Positions 1 to 8,064 of a stretch of 64,000 bases of DNA are shown here, one piece after another. Source of the DNA: DATJBF01 sp035515475. GTDB lineage: Bacteria; Verrucomicrobiota; Verrucomicrobiia; Palsa-1439. The DNA lies in the NCBI GenBank assembly GCA_035515475.1, contig DATJBF010000048.1:1-64000 (forward strand), in the 5' to 3' direction. The notes under the pieces were generated by a model. The model ran no database searches, was not told the DNA's origin, and saw nothing but the letters and a program-made list of their open reading frames with translations. Made by a program: the position numbers and the translations under genes. Every line of letters starts with the position of its first letter. Positions within the stretch are counted from its first letter, which is position 1.

Positions 1-751
1 AAAACGCGCGGCCTGAACCGCGCCGCGCCGCCGCCCCTCTCCCCCCAGGGGCGGCGGGAAGGCACGACAACCAACAACAACCAGAAGCGGACAGATCACT
101 TGTTACAACAAGCGGCCAACTTCACATGTTATTGACAGCACTCATTTTTCCCTTCTTTTCCGTGGGACGGTGCACTTCGGGGGTTGTAACGGGGGTACGG
201 CCCTGACCCATGGCCTCTCGTTGGGCCGAGTGTGACCCCAGCCTTTGGGATTCCGACGCTCGTGGGCGCCCCTACAGCGAACTGTCCCAGAACCTCTTCC
301 GTAGGGCGCATCCGAGCATGAACATCATACTTGCATAGAGTGGTACTTCAGCCGCGGCGTCACATCCCGAAAGGAATGCGAGCCCGCGTTCGGAATACCG
401 TGGCCGCTCCCCATTCTGCGGATTGCCTGTAATGGCTGGAGGGCCGGCTGCCCCGTCGACTGATCAAGGTTGCCAACGGTTGTTCGAAAAGATTCCTGGC
501 GCCAAACCTCCGTTCCCAAACCGTTCGGTACAACGCCTCACGTCGAAGGCGGCAGACTTCGCGTGGGGCGATTCCCAGCACAGACCATTCATGCATGGAC
601 CGTGGCGAGCCGTGTCCGGGCCGGTGGCCTCCCGTGACAAATGCACCGGGCCGCGAAGTCGAGTCCAGGAATTCTGCTGTTGCAATTCCTGGGTGGATTC
701 CCTAAAAGTTGGTTCTGCGAGTTTCGCTCCGAAAGGAAAGGACGACGAACT
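1..751. other. Intergenic region without a recognised gene
   Basis: No reading frame here resembles a known protein; the frames present are short and mutually overlapping. The only clear structure is a G+C-rich hairpin near the left edge, listed separately. The last bases hold the ribosome binding site of the SDR gene that follows. A structured RNA in 150-330 cannot be excluded, but no known RNA motif was recognised. Confidence 0.5.
28..57. terminator. Strong G+C hairpin, possible terminator
   Basis: Perfect 10-11 bp inverted repeat (arms 28-38 and 47-57) around a C/T-rich loop. No T-tract follows on either strand, so this is a hairpin rather than a textbook intrinsic terminator. It may end a gene lying left of the window. 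Confidence 0.4.
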
Positions 752-1609
752 ATGCCAATACCGTTTCGTGTAAACCTCAAGAATCAAGTGGCTGTTGTCA
801 CCGGCGGTGGCGGGATCCTGTGCAGCGTGATGGCCAAGGCGTTGGCGGAGTGTGGGGCCAAGGTCGCCGTGTTGGATCTGAAACCCGACATGGCCCAAAA
901 AGCCGTTGACGAGATCACCAAGGCGGGCGGAACGGCGCGCGCGGTCGCCTGCAACGTGCTGGAGAAATCGAGCATCGAACAGGCGCACGAGCAGATCAAG
1001 TCGGCGCTCGGATCCGTCGACATCCTGATCAACGGCGCGGGCGGCAATCACCCGAAGGGCACGACTTCCAAGGAACATCTCGCCCTGGAAGACGTTACCC
1101 AGAAGAAGGACGGCGTAGTGACGTTCTACGATCTGACGGTCGACGGCATCCAGTTCGTGTTCAACCTGAACTTCCTCGGCACGTTTCTGCCGACCCAGGT
1201 GTTCAGCAAGGACATGGTGTTGAAGAAGCACGGCAACATCGTCAACATCTCCTCGATGAATGCGTTCAAGCCGTTGACCAAGATCCCGGCGTATAGCGCC
1301 GCCAAGGCCAGCGTCAGCAATTTCACCCAGTGGTTGGCGGTTCATTTTTCCAAGGTCGGCGTGCGCGTCAACGCCCTCGCACCCGGGTTCTTCCTCACCG
1401 ACCAGAACCGCACGCTGTTGACGCAGTCCGACGGCTCGCCCACCGCGCGCGGCAACACGATCATTTCGCACACCCCGCAGGGTCATTACGGAAAACCGGA
1501 AGATCTGACCGGCGCGCTGTTGTGGTTGCTCAGCGACGAAGCGTCCGGGTTCGTCACCGGCCAGGTCATCGCAATCGATGGGGGCTTCAGCGCATTCAGC
1601 GGCGTGTAA
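752..1609 (+). CDS. SDR-family D-mannonate oxidoreductase (fructuronate reductase type)
   Basis: 285-residue short-chain dehydrogenase. An N-terminal Rossmann glycine motif (VTGGGGIL), the NGAGGNHPK segment, and the catalytic ISSM...YSAAKA Ser/Tyr/Lys set are visible; the C-terminus is GGFSAFSGV. The NGAGGNHPK and NFLGTFLPTQVF segments are typical of the SDR enzymes that interconvert D-fructuronate/D-tagaturonate and D-mannonate, which inter-convert with NAD(P)H. The ATG at 752 was chosen because GAAAGGAAAGG lies just upstream; an in-frame extension to 641 lacks family similarity. It heads a block with 6PGDH and a KDG-kinase-like gene, consistent with hexuronate catabolism in the cytoplasm. 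The exact substrate is inferred. Confidence 0.82.
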   Translation: MPIPFRVNLKNQVAVVTGGGGILCSVMAKALAECGAKVAVLDLKPDMAQKAVDEITKAGGTARAVACNVLEKSSIEQAHEQIKSALGSVDILINGAGGNHPKGTTSKEHLALEDVTQKKDGVVTFYDLTVDGIQFVFNLNFLGTFLPTQVFSKDMVLKKHGNIVNISSMNAFKPLTKIPAYSAAKASVSNFTQWLAVHFSKVGVRVNALAPGFFLTDQNRTLLTQSDGSPTARGNTIISHTPQGHYGKPEDLTGALLWLLSDEASGFVTGQVIAIDGGFSAFSGV

Positions 1610-1707
1610 TTCACGAATGGAGCCACCGATGAACCCGGATTCCCTTCCCATACATCCGTGTGAATCGGTGGCCAAATGGAAGATGCTCAACCGAGGAAAC
1701 AACACCT

Positions 1708-3165
1708 ATGATCACACCACAATCTGATATCGGCCTCATCGGCCTGGCCGTCATGGGCGAAAACGTCGCCCTCAACATCGAAGGCAAAGGATTTCCCATC
1801 TCCGTGTTCAATCGCACGGTCGCGAAGGTCGACGCTTTCGTCAACGGTCGCGCCAAGGGCAAGAAGGTCTTCGGGGCGCACACGCTCGAGGAGTTCGTCG
1901 CCTCGCTGAAGAAGCCGCGCAAGGTGTTCATGCTCGTCAAAGCGGGCAAGGCGGTGGACGAATTGATCGAGCAATTGCTGCCGTTGCTCGAACAGGGTGA
2001 CATCCTGATCGACGGCGGCAACAGTCATTTCCCCGACACCATTCGGCGCACGGCGTACGTCGAGAGCAAAGGGCTCCTGTACATCGGCACGGGCGTATCG
2101 GGCGGCGAGGAAGGCGCGTTGAAAGGCCCGTCGCTGATGCCGGGCGGCAGTCCGGCCGCGTGGCCCCATGTGAAAAACATTTTCCAGGCGATCTGCGCCA
2201 AGACGACCGAGGGCGAACCCTGCTGTGACTGGATCGGCGAGAACGGCGCCGGCCATTTCGTCAAGATGGTCCACAACGGGATCGAGTATGGCGACATGCA
2301 GATGATTTGCGAGACCTACGACCTGATGAAACGCGGTCTCGGCATGACCAACGAAGAGATGCACGACGTCTTCGCCGAATGGAACAAGGGCGAACTCGAT
2401 AGTTACCTGATCGAGATCACCCGGGACGTTCTCGGCTACAAGGACGAGGAAGGCAAAGCCGTGGTCGACATCATCCTCGATGCCGCCGGCCAGAAGGGCA
2501 CGGGCAAATGGACGGTCGTCGCCGCGCTCGACGACGGCATGCCGCTGACGTTGATCGGCGAAGCCGTGTTCGCCCGTTGTCTCTCGGCCCTGAAAGAGGA
2601 ACGCGTCGCCGCTTCCCAAGAAATCAAGCCCAGGGTCAAGGCGTTCTCCGGCGACAAAGCGCGGTTCGTCAAGGATCTCCAGGCCGCGCTGTACGCGTCG
2701 AAGATCGTCAGCTACGCCCAGGGCTACCAACTCATGCGGGCCGCCGCCAAAACGTACAAGTGGAACCTGAACTACGGCGGCATCGCCCTCGTGTGGCGGG
2801 GCGGCTGCATCATCCGTTCCGTGTTCCTCGGCGAAATCAAGAAAGCGTTCAAACGCAATCCGGACCTCGTCAACCTGCTCCTCGACAAGTTCTTCAAGAA
2901 AGTCGTCAGCAGCCGGCAAGCGGGCTGGCGCCGGGTCATCGTCAAGTCCGCCCAGATGGGCATTCCGACGCCGTGCTTGAGTTCGGCCCTGGCGTACTTC
3001 GACGGCTACCGCAGTGACCGGTTGCCGGCGAACCTGTTGCAGGGTTTGCGTGATTATTTCGGGGCTCACACTTACGAACGCGTGGATAAACCGCGCGGCC
3101 AGGCCTTCCACACGAATTGGACCGGCCACGGCGGCACGACCACCTCGCAAACGTATACGGTCTGA
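1708..3165 (+). CDS. gnd: 6-phosphogluconate dehydrogenase, decarboxylating
   Basis: 485 residues, close to the long-form family length (about 470-480). It oxidatively decarboxylates 6-phosphogluconate to ribulose 5-phosphate in the pentose phosphate pathway. Visible motifs are the N-terminal NADP fold (GLAVMGENVALNI), DGGNSHFPDT, the substrate-binding GVSGGEEGALKGPS, and HNGIEYGDMQM with the catalytic Lys just before it (HFVKMVHNG). The C-terminal substrate tail (FHTNWTGHGG) is complete. The ATG at 1708 follows GAGGAAAC. It lies 98 bp after the SDR gene and 10 bp before the sugar kinase, so it is probably co-transcribed with them. Confidence 0.95.
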   Translation: MITPQSDIGLIGLAVMGENVALNIEGKGFPISVFNRTVAKVDAFVNGRAKGKKVFGAHTLEEFVASLKKPRKVFMLVKAGKAVDELIEQLLPLLEQGDILIDGGNSHFPDTIRRTAYVESKGLLYIGTGVSGGEEGALKGPSLMPGGSPAAWPHVKNIFQAICAKTTEGEPCCDWIGENGAGHFVKMVHNGIEYGDMQMICETYDLMKRGLGMTNEEMHDVFAEWNKGELDSYLIEITRDVLGYKDEEGKAVVDIILDAAGQKGTGKWTVVAALDDGMPLTLIGEAVFARCLSALKEERVAASQEIKPRVKAFSGDKARFVKDLQAALYASKIVSYAQGYQLMRAAAKTYKWNLNYGGIALVWRGGCIIRSVFLGEIKKAFKRNPDLVNLLLDKFFKKVVSSRQAGWRRVIVKSAQMGIPTPCLSSALAYFDGYRSDRLPANLLQGLRDYFGAHTYERVDKPRGQAFHTNWTGHGGTTTSQTYTV

Positions 3166-3175
3166 GGATCATCGC

Positions 3176-4255
3176 ATGAAAATCGAACTGAAAAAGAACT
3201 GCAAGTATGCGCTGATCGTGCCGTCGAGCATGGGGATTCGGATCACGCCGCCCGCCGGACAGCCGGTGCACTGCGCCGGCACGATGCTGATGCAGGCCAC
3301 CAGCGCGGAGACCAACGTGGCCAGCGTGGCGTCGTTTCTGGGTCTGCCGGTCAAGGTGCTGACGACGTTCGTCAAGGGGAGCCCGATCGCGCAGTTCATC
3401 AAAGATAACCTCAAGAGCCGGCACATGGACTACGAAGGCGTCGAGGTCGCGCAGGGCGGCCCGTGGGGATATCGGCATCAGTTCAATATCGCCGACAGCG
3501 GTTACGGGTCGCGCGGCCCCCGGGTGTGGAACGACCGGGCCGGCGAAGTCGGCCGGACGCTGAACGTGAAGGATTTCGATCTGGACCGGATCTTCGACAA
3601 GGAAGGCGTTCAAATCGTCCACTTGTCGGGTCTGATCGGCGCGTTGTCGCCCGAAACCGGGAAGTTTTGCCTGGAACTCGCGCGGGCGGCGAAGAAACAT
3701 TCTACTCGGATTTCGTTCGACCTGAACTACCGCGCGTCGTTCTGGAAAGGACGCGAGAAGGAACTCGCCGCCATCTTCGCCGAGATCGCCAGTGTGTCGG
3801 ACATCCTCGTCGGCAACGAGGAAGACTTCCAGCTTTGCCTCGGCGTGGAAGGTCCCGAAGCGGGCGGCAAAGGCCTCGCGTCCAAGATCGACGGCTTCAA
3901 GGGGATGATCGAACGCGTGAAGAAGAAGTTCCCCAACGCCTCGACGTTCGCCACGACCCTGCGCGAAGTCGTCGACACGAACCATCACCTGTGGGGCGCG
4001 ATCATGGCGGCGGGCAAGGACTGGCACGTTGTCGAGCCGCGCGACATCACCGTCCTGGACCGGATCGGCGGCGGCGACGGATTCGTCGGCGGCATGCTCT
4101 ACGCAATTCTCAAGGGATGGGAACCCGAGAAGTGGGTCCAGTTCGGCTGGGCCAGTGGGGCGTTGGCGACGACGCTGCTGACTGATTACGCGCAACCGGC
4201 GGACGAAGACCAGATTTGGAGCATCTGGAAAGGCAACGCGCGAGTGCAACGGTAA
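3176..4255 (+). CDS. PfkB-family sugar kinase, probable 2-keto-3-deoxygluconate kinase
   Basis: 359-residue ribokinase-fold kinase. The C-terminal signature RIGGGDGFVGGMLYAI is the PfkB motif 2 with the catalytic Asp; FDLNYRASFWKGRE and VGNEEDFQLCLG are characteristic of KDG/fructokinase-like members. KDG kinase phosphorylates 2-keto-3-deoxy-D-gluconate to KDPG, which the aldolase at 13323-13970 could cleave. The start at 3176 is 10 bp after gnd, with GAGGATC upstream. GGGD replaces the usual GAGD, a tolerated variant. Kinase family is clear; the KDG substrate is inferred from motifs and neighbours. Confidence 0.82.
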   Translation: MKIELKKNCKYALIVPSSMGIRITPPAGQPVHCAGTMLMQATSAETNVASVASFLGLPVKVLTTFVKGSPIAQFIKDNLKSRHMDYEGVEVAQGGPWGYRHQFNIADSGYGSRGPRVWNDRAGEVGRTLNVKDFDLDRIFDKEGVQIVHLSGLIGALSPETGKFCLELARAAKKHSTRISFDLNYRASFWKGREKELAAIFAEIASVSDILVGNEEDFQLCLGVEGPEAGGKGLASKIDGFKGMIERVKKKFPNASTFATTLREVVDTNHHLWGAIMAAGKDWHVVEPRDITVLDRIGGGDGFVGGMLYAILKGWEPEKWVQFGWASGALATTLLTDYAQPADEDQIWSIWKGNARVQR

Positions 4256-4292
4256 AGAGGACGCGGTAGCGGAGTATTGGAGTGCGGGAGTG

Positions 4293-4346
4293 TTGGGGAG
4301 CACTGCTCCCGAACGCTGTCATGCTGAGCTTGTCGAAGCATCTCTC
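4293..4346 (+). repeat. Dispersed repeat A, copy 1
   Basis: Begins TTGGGGAG, contains a GGGAGCA/TGCTCCC hairpin, then GTCATGCTGAGCTTGTCGAA and GCATCTCT. A near-identical element lies at 7171-7224 and a diverged inverted one at 10241-10268. It fills most of the gap between the sugar kinase and the PhzF gene. Confidence 0.75.
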
Positions 4347-4372
4347 TATTTGGGGCGCTGCACGATGAGGAA

Positions 4373-5170
4373 TTGAGGGCTTTTGTGAGAATACCCATCT
4401 ACCAAGTCGACGCCTTTACGTCCGAGGTTTTCTCGGGCAATCCAGCGGCGGTTTGCCTGTTGGACAAGTGGATTGACGACCAGCGGCTCCAATCGGTCGC
4501 GGCGGAAAACAACTTGTCCGAGACCGCCTTCCTCGTCCAGACAGACAATGGTTTCGACCTCCGCTGGTTTACTCCCGTGACTGAAGTTGCACTGTGCGGG
4601 CACGCGACCCTGGCGAGTGCGTTTGTCTTGTTTGCCTGCAAACAGTGGCCCGCCGACTCCGTCAGGTTTCGGACGCGCCAGAGCGGAGAACTCGTCGTCG
4701 CCAGGCGCGGTGATCTTTTGGAAATGGATTTCCCCGCCAGACCCGCTTACGCCCGGACTCCGCCCGCCGGACTCGAGGACGCACTGGGGGTTGCGCCCAA
4801 ACAAGTATTCGGTTCCGCGGAAGATCTGATGGTGGTACTGGACAATGAGACCGCCGTTCGCAAGGTCCATCCCGATTTTGGCAAGCTTCAGCGGGTGGAA
4901 TGTCGAGGCACAATCATTACCGCCCGGGGAGACCGGAGTGATTTCGTTTCGCGGTTCTTCGCGCCCCGGGTCGGCATCCCGGAAGACCCGGTGACCGGCT
5001 CGGCTCATTGCGTGCTGATTCCCTATTGGGCCGGCGTGCTGGGGAAGAATGAACTGCATGGGTTTCAGGTGTCGAAGCGCGGAGGTGAATTGTTCTGCGC
5101 CCACGCCGGTCAACGCGTCACGATCTCCGGCAAAGCGGTGCTTTATCTGGAAGGCACGATAACGATCTGA
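4373..5170 (+). CDS. PhzF-family isomerase/epimerase
   Basis: 265 residues with the two-lobed PhzF fold signature: YQVDAFTSEVFSGNPAAVCLL at the N-terminus, AENNLSETAFL carrying the family's catalytic Glu, DLRWFTPVTEVALCGHATLA, and C-terminal EDPVTGSAHCVLIPYW. Family members isomerise small hydrophobic or cyclic acids; the substrate of this one is unknown. There is no ATG at the start: candidates are TTG at 4373 and GTG at 4385, with GAGGAA just upstream of the first. It is separated from the sugar-acid genes by a repeat and looks independent. Confidence 0.88.
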   Translation: MRAFVRIPIYQVDAFTSEVFSGNPAAVCLLDKWIDDQRLQSVAAENNLSETAFLVQTDNGFDLRWFTPVTEVALCGHATLASAFVLFACKQWPADSVRFRTRQSGELVVARRGDLLEMDFPARPAYARTPPAGLEDALGVAPKQVFGSAEDLMVVLDNETAVRKVHPDFGKLQRVECRGTIITARGDRSDFVSRFFAPRVGIPEDPVTGSAHCVLIPYWAGVLGKNELHGFQVSKRGGELFCAHAGQRVTISGKAVLYLEGTITI

Positions 5171-5263
5171 CACCCGGAACAAGCCGGAGGCAAACGCCGG
5201 CTGGCGGCTGCCCGCCCGATCCGCAACGTCCGCAAATTCGCCGAGCAGTTCGGCATTGTCGAG

Positions 5264-5295
5264 GGCTCCCCTTCCCACTACACTGCGCGGCCATG
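5264..5295 (+). repeat. Dispersed repeat B, copy 1
   Basis: GGCTCCCCTTCCCACTACAC followed by TGCGCGGCCATG matches, with substitutions, elements at 7250-7292 and 7971-8012. It lies between the PhzF and methyltransferase genes. Confidence 0.55.
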
Positions 5296-5378
5296 AACGC
5301 CGCGAGGCTGGCCGTCAGTACGTCGATATGAAGGGAGCACCGCTCCCCAACCGCGTGACGGTTTTCGAGAGGTCTACC

Positions 5379-6269
5379 ATGAAGCGACTGCGAAATGCGT
5401 TGGCCCGGGTACTGGTGAAGATTCCGGATTCGTTGTTTGACAAGTTGCTCGTGTTCCTGCCGTCGTCACGACGCAACGCCGTGATGCACAAGCGCGCCCG
5501 GGCGCGATTCCACTGGTACGTCGGCGAGAAGGTCGGGGGGTTCATGGTGGAAACCGACCCGGGTCCGGTCGGACCGGACGAGATCATCATGAAGACCGCC
5601 GTCCTGAACAAGGCCGAGGCGCCGCGGCAGCTTGACCCGGACATCTATTTCGAGAAGGCGTATCGCCAACTCCTCGACTGGCTGCAACTGCTGGAGCGGC
5701 ATTCATTCAACCTGCGCACGCTCGGTTCGGTGCTGGAATTGGGATGCGGCTCCGCCCGGCTGATTCGGCATTTCCGCTGCCTCCAGGGCGTTCGCCTCGT
5801 CGGAACGGACGTCATCCCGGAAAGCGTGGCGTGGTGCCAGCAGAACATTCCCGGGGTGGAATTCTATGTGAACGACCTGACGCCGCCGCTGAAGTTTGCG
5901 GCGGACTCGTGCGTCGATCTGGTCTATGCGGCCTCGGTGTTTACCCACATCCCGATGGAAACCCGCGACCTGTGGATTCAAGAGATGTATCGGATCTTGC
6001 GTCCCGGCGGGTTTTTGCTGTGTGACGTGCTCGGTCGGTATCACCAGCAACGGATGCTCGGGAAGGAGGACCGGGAACAGCTCCGGAAACAGGGGCATTT
6101 CACACTGACGGCGAAGGACCCCAAGGCATCCCTCTCGACGCAACTCATCGGATCTTGGGACGTGTTTATGACCCGAGCGGAAGTGTTGAAAGCGTTCGGT
6201 TCCCGTTTTCAGGTGCTGGATTACATCCCTTCGACGCTTGACTTGCTGGTTCTGCAAAAGCCCCGCTGA
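5379..6269 (+). CDS. Class I SAM-dependent methyltransferase
   Basis: 296 residues. A Rossmann SAM-binding motif I (VLELGCGSARLI, about residues 118-130) is followed by a motif II acid region (LVGTDVIPE), motif III (VDLVYAASVFTHIP) and the MYRILRPGGFLLCDV strand, all typical of methyltransferase type 11/25 domains. The N-terminal 110 residues are basic and of unknown role. Substrate not predictable. ATG 5379 is preceded by GAGAGGT at a good distance; an upstream in-frame extension to 5256 runs through repeat B and is unlikely to be coding. Confidence 0.82.
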   Translation: MKRLRNALARVLVKIPDSLFDKLLVFLPSSRRNAVMHKRARARFHWYVGEKVGGFMVETDPGPVGPDEIIMKTAVLNKAEAPRQLDPDIYFEKAYRQLLDWLQLLERHSFNLRTLGSVLELGCGSARLIRHFRCLQGVRLVGTDVIPESVAWCQQNIPGVEFYVNDLTPPLKFAADSCVDLVYAASVFTHIPMETRDLWIQEMYRILRPGGFLLCDVLGRYHQQRMLGKEDREQLRKQGHFTLTAKDPKASLSTQLIGSWDVFMTRAEVLKAFGSRFQVLDYIPSTLDLLVLQKPR

Positions 6270-6317
6270 GATTCGCTTTTCCCTCGATTCAGGACTATAT
6301 TTCGACGGAGGTGAGTT

Positions 6318-6446
6318 ATGAAAGAGTGGGCTGAAATTGCAGCCATTATCGCCTCATTTGCGGTCTCTTGCGTCGTAGGAGCCTATCTCCTGATGAATCT
6401 GATTGCCCAGTTTGGCCAAACATTCCCTCCTATGCCAGTTTGGTAG
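6318..6446 (+). CDS. 42-residue single-span membrane protein
   Basis: Short frame beginning MKEWAEIAAIIASFAVS, continuing with a hydrophobic stretch to about residue 32 and ending PPMPVW. One transmembrane helix is expected (about residues 7-31). The strong Shine-Dalgarno GGAGGTGAG, 6-7 bases before the ATG, is the main support for translation. No family recognised. It lies between the methyltransferase and a secreted Tyr/Gly-rich protein and reads in the same direction. Confidence 0.6.
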   Translation: MKEWAEIAAIIASFAVSCVVGAYLLMNLIAQFGQTFPPMPVW

Positions 6447-6494
6447 TGAACAAATGACGGAATCGGCCCGTCAAATGATTACGGAGGACACACG

Positions 6495-7139
6495 ATGAAA
6501 CCTTCGAAGAAACTCCTCGTCGTCGCGGTGATCGCCGTCAGTGTGGCTTTGGTTGCTTCCACCACGGCATTGGCGTTCGGCCCACGTGGCTCAGGCCATT
6601 TCGGCCACGGCTGGAATCGCGGTGGCGGTTGGGGTGGATATTATCACCGCGGCTCCTGGGGTTGGTATGGCGGCTGGTATCCCTGGTCGTTCGGGTTCAC
6701 CTACTACGATGGGCCGTACTACTATCCGTACGACTACTATTACGCTCCACCCGTTTACTACTATTCAGTGCCATCCGTCGTGTATAGTTCGCCCCCGACG
6801 GTAATGGAGAGCTCGCCTCCGCCTGCATCAACGGCGACCAATCTGCGCCCGTCACAAATCGACCGTCCGCTCTCCCCCACGGCAGTGGACCGAGATTCGA
6901 CGCCGTCACCGAAGGCTCAGCGTCCACCGTCCGTGCAGCCGAGCGAACAGGGGCAGCCGATGGGGTTGGCTGACGTCAAAGCCCTGGTCAAATCCGGAAT
7001 CAGTGACGAAGTGATCCTCAGCCAGATCCGCAACTCGCGCGCGGTGTATCACCTTACCACGGCGGAGATCATCGATCTCAAGACCAGCGGTGTGAGCGAG
7101 AAAGTCATCGACTCCATGATCAACACGGCGAGCCGATAG
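6495..7139 (+). CDS. Secreted Gly/Tyr/Pro-rich protein with C-terminal helical repeat
   Basis: 214 residues. Signal peptide (about 1-27, basic start, hydrophobic core, ALAFG cleavage region); Gly/His/Trp-rich then Tyr-rich low-complexity segment (about 28-95); Ser/Pro-rich linker; then a duplicated helical module, DVKALVKSGISDEVILSQI and EIIDLKTSGVSEKVIDSMI. That GxSxxVI module recurs in envelope proteins of Acidobacteria and PVC bacteria; its function is unknown. RBS GGAGGAC precedes ATG 6495. Probably periplasmic or surface-attached. Confidence 0.75.
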   Translation: MKPSKKLLVVAVIAVSVALVASTTALAFGPRGSGHFGHGWNRGGGWGGYYHRGSWGWYGGWYPWSFGFTYYDGPYYYPYDYYYAPPVYYYSVPSVVYSSPPTVMESSPPPASTATNLRPSQIDRPLSPTAVDRDSTPSPKAQRPPSVQPSEQGQPMGLADVKALVKSGISDEVILSQIRNSRAVYHLTTAEIIDLKTSGVSEKVIDSMINTASR

Positions 7140-7170
7140 CAGGGGCCTGCATTCCGGAAATGAGAGGGAG

Positions 7171-7224
7171 TTGGGGAGCCGTAGTCCCGAACGTTGTCAT
7201 GCTCAGCTTGTCGAAGCATCTCTC
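7171..7224 (+). repeat. Dispersed repeat A, copy 2
   Basis: TTGGGGAGCCGTAGTCCCGA and the downstream GCTCAGCTTGTCGAAGCATC match copy 1 at 4293-4346 with few changes. It marks the left side of the accessory segment that starts at 7368. Confidence 0.75.
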
Positions 7225-7249
7225 GCGTCCCTTGCCCTGCGCTTGTCGG

Positions 7250-7292
7250 GGACTCCCCTTCTCGCTACACTGCACGGCGTGGCGAAGGAGAA
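7250..7292 (+). repeat. Dispersed repeat B, copy 2
   Basis: ACTCCCCTTCTCGCTACACT then GCACGGCGTGGCGAAGGAG. Nearly identical to 7971-8012. Both copies directly precede accessory genes, so the GAAGGAG tail could also serve as or mimic a ribosome binding site. Confidence 0.7.
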
Positions 7293-7367
7293 CCCATTCA
7301 GTATCGAATATCTGCGTGGTGGAAAAGTGAATTTGCGCCATTAGCACTGCTCGCCCCAAGAATCACA

Positions 7368-7772
7368 ATGAACGAGACACTATCCGACCTCGTCTTGGCA
7401 TTGGAGGAACGGCTTCAGTTTTTCTGGAATTTCTATTTTGGGACTTGCCTAGCCGTCTTGGCCTTTGTCGCAACCGTTACTGACAAGGTGCAAAATATTC
7501 ACGGTAATTGCTGGATGAAAGGAGCAATTACACTGCTATTCAGCATGTTTGCGATTGGGAATGTTGAGGGCATTGTGAAGTTCGCGCGGCGTCTCAAGGA
7601 AGCATCAGCGGCACTCCGGACACATCTGGCGAAGGATGAGGGCGAGTCGGTTCCGGCAATCGTCTCCCGTCTCGATTTTCGATTTACGGTGGTTGCAGCG
7701 ATAATCGGTCACACAATTGGTGATTTCATTGTTATTGCATCAATCTGGCTGTATCTAAACCCAAAGAGCTAG
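7368..7772 (+). CDS. Hypothetical membrane protein
   Basis: 134 residues with three likely transmembrane segments: about 20-40 (FYFGTCLAVLAFVATV), 50-65 (GAITLLFSMFAIGNVEGIV) and 105-130 (FTVVAAIIGHTIGDFIVIAS). A charged loop (KFARRLKEASAALRTHLAKDEG) separates spans 2 and 3. No family recognised. Base composition is visibly lower in G+C than the flanking housekeeping genes, as for the next two genes, which suggests acquisition together. Start chosen at ATG 7368; in-frame upstream sequence is repeat B. Confidence 0.6.
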   Translation: MNETLSDLVLALEERLQFFWNFYFGTCLAVLAFVATVTDKVQNIHGNCWMKGAITLLFSMFAIGNVEGIVKFARRLKEASAALRTHLAKDEGESVPAIVSRLDFRFTVVAAIIGHTIGDFIVIASIWLYLNPKS

Positions 7773-7970
7773 GAGCGAACAAATGGGTTCACCATTCCGA
7801 GCTCCATCCGCCAAAGTCTTGGTGTGGGCGGATTGGCGCGACCGCCGCGGGGCGGCTGTCGCTTGACGGCAAATCTCCCCGCGTCCCTACTGCGCCGCAC
7901 CCAAGAAGTTGCCGACGCCCGGTTTGGCTGTCATGCACGCGAACGGCGGTTGGAGTTCTAGATTGAAGAA

Positions 7971-8012
7971 GGCTCCCATTCTCGCTACGCTGCACGGCAT
8001 GGCGAAGGAGAA
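7971..8012 (+). repeat. Dispersed repeat B, copy 3
   Basis: GGCTCCCATTCTCGCTACGC then TGCACGGCATGGCGAAGGAG, two or three substitutions from copy 2. Located 53 bp before the DUF4062 gene. Confidence 0.7.
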
Positions 8013-8064
8013 GTTAACCTCGAAGAACCCGAGGCCGGTCAATCGACTGCTCTAACAGGGCGTT

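Noticed and set aside
423..773. 116-residue frame on the plus strand and an overlapping 413-residue minus frame
   Set aside because: Both are antisense or out-of-frame readings of the SDR gene and its upstream region, with no protein-like composition.
1687..3150. Long open minus-strand frames opposite gnd, and similar long frames opposite larA, rnc, icd, acrB and other G+C-rich genes
   Set aside because: They mirror conserved sense genes; G+C-rich codon use leaves few antisense stops. No motif supports them.
8040..8064. Integron attC-like TCTAACAGGGCGTTATG before the DUF4062 gene
   Set aside because: It resembles the ends of attC sites (TAAC...GGCGTTA), but no paired R' site with a long palindrome and no integrase or further cassettes were found.
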